Source of the DNA: Candidatus Nealsonbacteria bacterium RIFCSPHIGHO2_02_FULL_43_13 | GTDB taxonomy: Bacteria > Patescibacteriota > Minisyncoccia > Minisyncoccales > MHMH01 | Direction of reading: 5' to 3' | Assembly: GCA_001819295.1 (NCBI GenBank) | Contig: MHMD01000012.1 | Location: 1,028 to 9,446, forward strand | Length of the DNA: 8,419 nucleotides | In this document: positions 5,875 to 8,419 of the stretch, in pieces | Numbering within the stretch: the stretch's first letter is position 1 | Layout: every line of letters starts with the position of its first letter | Position numbers and translations under genes: made by a program | The notes under the pieces: model-generated | Told to the model about the DNA's origin: nothing | What the model saw: only the letters and a program-made list of their open reading frames with translations | Databases searched by the model: none

Positions 5875-7008
5875 TTATTTTCTAATAATGAATTCTTTTT
5901 CCAGGGCAGCTAAAGCATCGACAATACCCGTATAAGAAAGCTCGGCGTGCGAGGCCATGGTCGGACCGACGAAACCCTGGCGCCGCCACTCTTCTGCCTT
6001 TTGCTGGATTTTAAATCGTGTGGCGTCCCAGGCCACGTTACCGAACATATCAATGTATTCTTGAGAAAACATTCCGTCAGCATCCATGGAAAAAGCCGTC
6101 AAAGCAATGAGCGGCAAACAATAAGGGCCTGCCACCGGCGTATTGATTGCCACCGGCATCAACGGCATGACATGAGAGCCTCGCGCGCCGCCGGTGACAA
6201 AATGACCGAGCATAAACGGTTCTACTGTTTCTTCGGGCGCAGGAAATATGCCTTGGGTGCGTACAATAGCCACCGGATCGTCTTTACCCGTGTATTTGCC
6301 CGCGATATTATGAAGACGCGTCGCCGATACCGAAACAATCTGTTCTTCCGGAGCATAGCGCGAATGGATGCTTTCAATGGCAAACCTGTCCGGATTTTGC
6401 AAAAGCGCGGCGATATCCCATGATCTTTCGGGCGCTTCAAGCTTGATAAACCTGTCTCCTTCTTTGCAATCCATGTCGACGATAGTAAAAACGAAACCTT
6501 TGCGCATTTTTGGATTCAAAAGCAGTCCGCCATCGTGCATTGGGTCGCAAAAAACGGAATAAAAAGGATAATTATAAGAACCCGGGCCGCATTTGTCGGC
6601 TGTAAAAACCAGGAAAGCCTCGGCTGGACGATTTTTGTTTTGATTATCGCGTTCGAATTCCAGTTCGGCCACGGCCGGACCGGCTCCCTTAACCGTACCC
6701 GCCGGCGCGGTGACCAGCAAATCTTGCCCTGCGCCGTAAAGACCGGTTTTCTGGGCCTCGCTTGTTGCAGATAAAAAGCAATTCCAAGCGAACTGATGAA
6801 TCTCGGGCGCATTAATGCCGCGTCGATGGCTCATGGTGATGGCAATATCGTCGCCGGTATAAGTCGCTAATCCGTCGATGATGATTTTTTGCTCGACGGC
6901 GGCGGCAATCTGACTTTTAACCAAGTCCATCATTTTATCAGAGGGCTTGGTATGCCCGCCGATGGAACCGACATCAGCTTTAATGACCGAAAGTGTAATT
7001 TTATTCAT
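5875..7008 (-). CDS. fbp: Fructose-1,6-bisphosphate aldolase/phosphatase (archaeal type, class V)
   Basis: This 377-residue enzyme condenses DHAP and glyceraldehyde-3-phosphate and then dephosphorylates the FBP formed to fructose-6-phosphate, driving gluconeogenesis in the cytoplasm. The family signatures are in order: SVIKADVGSIGGH (7-19), YTGDDIAITMSHRRG (50-64), LYGAGQDLL (90-98), ADKCGPGSYNYPFY (137-150), IAGKYTGKDDPVAIVR (235-250), GGARGSHVMPLMPV (273-286) and ELSYTG (356-361). By alignment from memory to the Sulfolobus enzyme, Y239 and K242 correspond to its Tyr229 and Schiff-base Lys232, and Y359 to Tyr348. D12, H19, D53, D54 and D138 are likely Mg ligands. Length is normal and no key residue is missing. 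The ATG gives the family N-terminus; a TATAAA 7 nt before it (7016-7021) is a possible -10, with no good -35. The upstream neighbour is another aldolase-type gene. Confidence 0.95.
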   Translation of the reverse strand: MNKITLSVIKADVGSIGGHTKPSDKMMDLVKSQIAAAVEQKIIIDGLATYTGDDIAITMSHRRGINAPEIHQFAWNCFLSATSEAQKTGLYGAGQDLLVTAPAGTVKGAGPAVAELEFERDNQNKNRPAEAFLVFTADKCGPGSYNYPFYSVFCDPMHDGGLLLNPKMRKGFVFTIVDMDCKEGDRFIKLEAPERSWDIAALLQNPDRFAIESIHSRYAPEEQIVSVSATRLHNIAGKYTGKDDPVAIVRTQGIFPAPEETVEPFMLGHFVTGGARGSHVMPLMPVAINTPVAGPYCLPLIALTAFSMDADGMFSQEYIDMFGNVAWDATRFKIQQKAEEWRRQGFVGPTMASHAELSYTGIVDALAALEKEFIIRK

Positions 7009-7044
7009 AGATGTGTTTATAAATTAAATAAGTTAAACGCAATT

Positions 7045-7890
7045 CTAACCGACTTCGAATAAATCGACGAAACTTTTATAATTTTGGGCGATGACCCGCG
7101 CCGCTTCTTCTCTTTTGACCGCACCTTGATGATAATCCAAAAGCGCTTGTTTGAAAATAGTGCGCCCCACGGCAAAGCCGACAACTCCCGGGATTTTAGC
7201 GGCTACGGTCAGCCAAAGACGCACTTTTTCTTCGCTTTCGCCTCGGCCTAAAACCACTACTCCGACGTTTTGGCGACCTTGACTGCGCGTCTGCTCCACG
7301 ACGGCCTTCAGCTCATCAAAATCTTCCACTCCCTCCAATTTCCAAACATCCGGCTCAATGCCGTTATCCTGTAATTCTTTAATACTGGCCTGCATAATCC
7401 GAGCGTCCGAGGGGGGATGAACTAACAGTTCAAATAAAAATTTGTAGTTATTTTCGCGGCAAAACTCGTTGATGGTTTTTAATCGGGTGATCTGACGCGA
7501 ATTAAGTTCCTTATCCCCCGCCGGATTATACCGCACCAGCACCTTAACGTAATCGGGTTTAAATTTTTCAATGTGATCCCTGAAATCAGGGCCGTACTCA
7601 AAATCAAATTCATCCTGACCAGACTTTTCTGCATTAAGAATTCTCATAATACCTAAGCTCCGAGTTTCTTCTAAAATTTTAGCGCCAAAACGCTCATCAA
7701 CCAAAATTGCCGCGGACTCCTTAGATACTCCTATTTTCAAAGATAATAAAAAACCTTCATAAATAAGGTGTTTATAATCAGCGATAGTTGAAGACTCTGC
7801 CGGTGTTAATTCTTCTTCAGAAAAACCGAACATTTGGATAAACGATCCTCGATGATCAAACGGTAAAATGTATAATTTTTTTGAGACCAT
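7045..7890 (-). CDS. DUF2090/LacD-like class I aldolase family protein
   Basis: This 281-residue soluble TIM-barrel protein resembles DUF2090, the domain fused to IolC in some bacteria, and more distantly LacD-type tagatose-bisphosphate aldolases. Landmarks are LPFDHRGSF (9-17), ILVDERFGA (62-70), DYVKVLVRYNP (113-123), FLFELLVHPP (151-160), DVWKLEG (181-187) and VVGFAVGRTIFKQAL (236-250). K184 sits where class I LacD-type enzymes carry the Schiff-base lysine, and GRTIF resembles their phosphate-binding end; both are inferences from pattern. It probably cleaves or forms a phosphorylated sugar. The FBP aldolase/phosphatase begins 36 nt downstream, suggesting shared hexose-phosphate metabolism. 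No Shine-Dalgarno precedes the ATG. The exact substrate cannot be told from sequence. Confidence 0.8.
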   Translation of the reverse strand: MVSKKLYILPFDHRGSFIQMFGFSEEELTPAESSTIADYKHLIYEGFLLSLKIGVSKESAAILVDERFGAKILEETRSLGIMRILNAEKSGQDEFDFEYGPDFRDHIEKFKPDYVKVLVRYNPAGDKELNSRQITRLKTINEFCRENNYKFLFELLVHPPSDARIMQASIKELQDNGIEPDVWKLEGVEDFDELKAVVEQTRSQGRQNVGVVVLGRGESEEKVRLWLTVAAKIPGVVGFAVGRTIFKQALLDYHQGAVKREEAARVIAQNYKSFVDLFEVG

Positions 7891-7909
7891 AATATTGATA
7901 TTAATGTTT

Positions 7910-8254
7910 TTATAAACTCATCAAAAAGACGGAGAGCAGCGCCAGTCCAATCCCCGTAATTTTAATCCAGGACAGAGTTTCGCCGAAAATCAACAGGCCC
8001 ATCAAAACGATCGCTATCGAATAAAATACTATCTGGACATTACCGGCAATGCCCAACTTCCAATTATGGATAAAAACGTAGGCGATGAAAAAAACTTGAA
8101 TAGCATAAAGCATCAAAGCCCAGATCATCAGGGGATTTTTAAGAGCCAGCCAAAAATTACCGGCAATCGCCGCTTTTTTAATAAGAACATCGGCTACGGC
8201 GATAGCCGTGCCGGCCAGCACAATCGCGGTTAATTGGAAAAAGAAATTAGTCAT
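7910..8254 (-). CDS. Small 4-TM DMT/EamA- or SMR-like membrane protein
   Basis: This 114-residue hydrophobic protein has four predicted helices, at about residues 5-25, 41-62, 69-89 and 95-113. The C-terminal pattern (LLIFGETLSWIKITGIGLALLSVFL) is the usual DMT-superfamily ending. Half-size members (SMR) work as dimers, so this may too. The membrane glutamate of EmrE-type drug exporters (Glu14) aligns with a hydrophobic residue here. The only acidic residue in helix 1 is D22, so multidrug export should not be assumed. I chose the ATG at 8254 because the frame upstream runs through tRNA-Ser. The start is just 7 nt past the tRNA 3' end and has no Shine-Dalgarno, so it is probably expressed from the tRNA transcript or translated nearly leaderless after tRNA processing. 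Confidence 0.8.
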   Translation of the reverse strand: MTNFFFQLTAIVLAGTAIAVADVLIKKAAIAGNFWLALKNPLMIWALMLYAIQVFFIAYVFIHNWKLGIAGNVQIVFYSIAIVLMGLLIFGETLSWIKITGIGLALLSVFLMSL

Positions 8255-8261
8255 AACGCTG

Positions 8262-8346
8262 CGGAGGGTACAGGATTTGAACCTGTGATACCTTGCGGTA
8301 TATCCGCTCTCCAAGCGGACGCACTAGACCACTATGCGAACCCTCC
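8262..8346 (-). tRNA. tRNA-Ser (anticodon GGA)
   Basis: An 85-nt class II cloverleaf folds on the minus strand. The acceptor stem is GGAGGGT/ACCCTCC (7 perfect pairs), and the D arm is GCA/TGC. The anticodon stem is TCCGC/GCGGA with loop TTGGAGA (anticodon GGA). A long variable arm folds as ATACC-GCAA-GGTAT, typical of serine tRNAs. The T arm is ACAGG/CCTGT with loop TTCAAAT, and the discriminator is G73. CCA is not encoded. It begins 2 nt after the stop of the HtpX-like gene. Confidence 0.96.
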
Positions 8347-8348
8347 AA

Positions 8349-8419
8349 TCAAATTTCCATCTCCCTTAACGCCTTAATTCTCTGCTCAATGGGCGGATGT
8401 GTCAAGAAAACCGACGAAA
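8349..8419 (-). CDS. htpX: C-terminal end of an HtpX-like M48 metalloprotease (partial)
   Basis: Only the last 22 codons and the TGA stop are inside the window. The frame reads SSVFLTHPPIEQRIKALREM and then EI. The S-x-F-x-THPP-x-x-x-RI-x-x-LR pattern is the conserved C-terminal tail of HtpX/M48 membrane-bound zinc proteases, which degrade misfolded membrane proteins. The catalytic HExxH and TM segments lie beyond the right edge, so activity cannot be judged. tRNA-Ser follows 2 nt after the stop, suggesting a shared transcript. Confidence 0.8.
   Translation of the reverse strand, partial: SSVFLTHPPIEQRIKALREMEI

Noticed and set aside
5947..6423. A 158-residue plus-strand open frame.
   Set aside because: It lies wholly opposite the FBP aldolase/phosphatase, is rich in Arg/His/Cys with no recognisable domain, and is a typical antisense shadow of a well-conserved gene.
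8255..8314. Upstream in-frame extension of the DMT-like protein.
   Set aside because: The extra 20 codons read through the tRNA-Ser gene; the hydrophobic first helix begins properly after the ATG at 8254.
1..8419. Defence system, prophage, insertion sequence or CRISPR array.
   Set aside because: No transposase, integrase, nuclease operon or direct-repeat array is visible; all genes share strand and similar composition, so the window reads as core chromosome.

Overview
The window looks like chromosomal DNA from a Patescibacteria/CPR bacterium, probably of the Parcubacteria type. This is inferred from gene content and style. Several small proteins are recognisable as families common in that group (DUF5674-like, DUF5652-like and a DUF2090-type aldolase). 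There is an archaeal-type fructose-1,6-bisphosphate aldolase/phosphatase, genes are packed with gaps of 2-70 bases, and Shine-Dalgarno motifs are almost absent. Every gene, including both tRNAs, lies on the minus strand, so transcription runs from the right edge towards the left. No stretch over about 70 bases lacks a gene, and I see no mobile element, CRISPR array or phage gene.

In transcription order (right to left) the window holds the following. (1) The C-terminal tail of an HtpX-like M48 protease. (2) tRNA-Ser(GGA), then a 4-TM DMT/SMR-like membrane protein whose ATG is only 7 nt past the tRNA. (3) A carbon-metabolism pair: a DUF2090/LacD-like TIM-barrel aldolase and the bifunctional FBP aldolase/phosphatase. 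(4) A small ACT-domain protein. (5) A nucleotide-sanitation cassette: MazG-like pyrophosphohydrolase, Maf-family pyrophosphatase and a nucleoside 2-deoxyribosyltransferase-like protein, with 4-nt spacings or overlaps. (6) A hairpin and a candidate near-leaderless promoter, then a macromolecular-synthesis-type operon: DUF5652 membrane protein, dnaG primase and rpoD. A 17-bp perfect inverted repeat sits just before the dnaG start. (7) Two small palindromes, tRNA-Asn(GTT), a DUF5674-family gene and an overlapping all-helical protein gene that runs off the left edge.

Functionally, the centre is ordinary housekeeping: replication priming, the main sigma factor, gluconeogenic sugar chemistry and removal of damaged nucleotides. 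The less explained parts are the compound palindrome upstream of dnaG, the overlapping DUF5674/helical pair behind tRNA-Asn, the repeated arrangement of an ORF starting 7-9 nt after a tRNA, and the strongly basic N-terminus of the sigma factor. Nothing visible proves a new defence or mobile system. The palindrome and the DUF5674 pair are the best leads.
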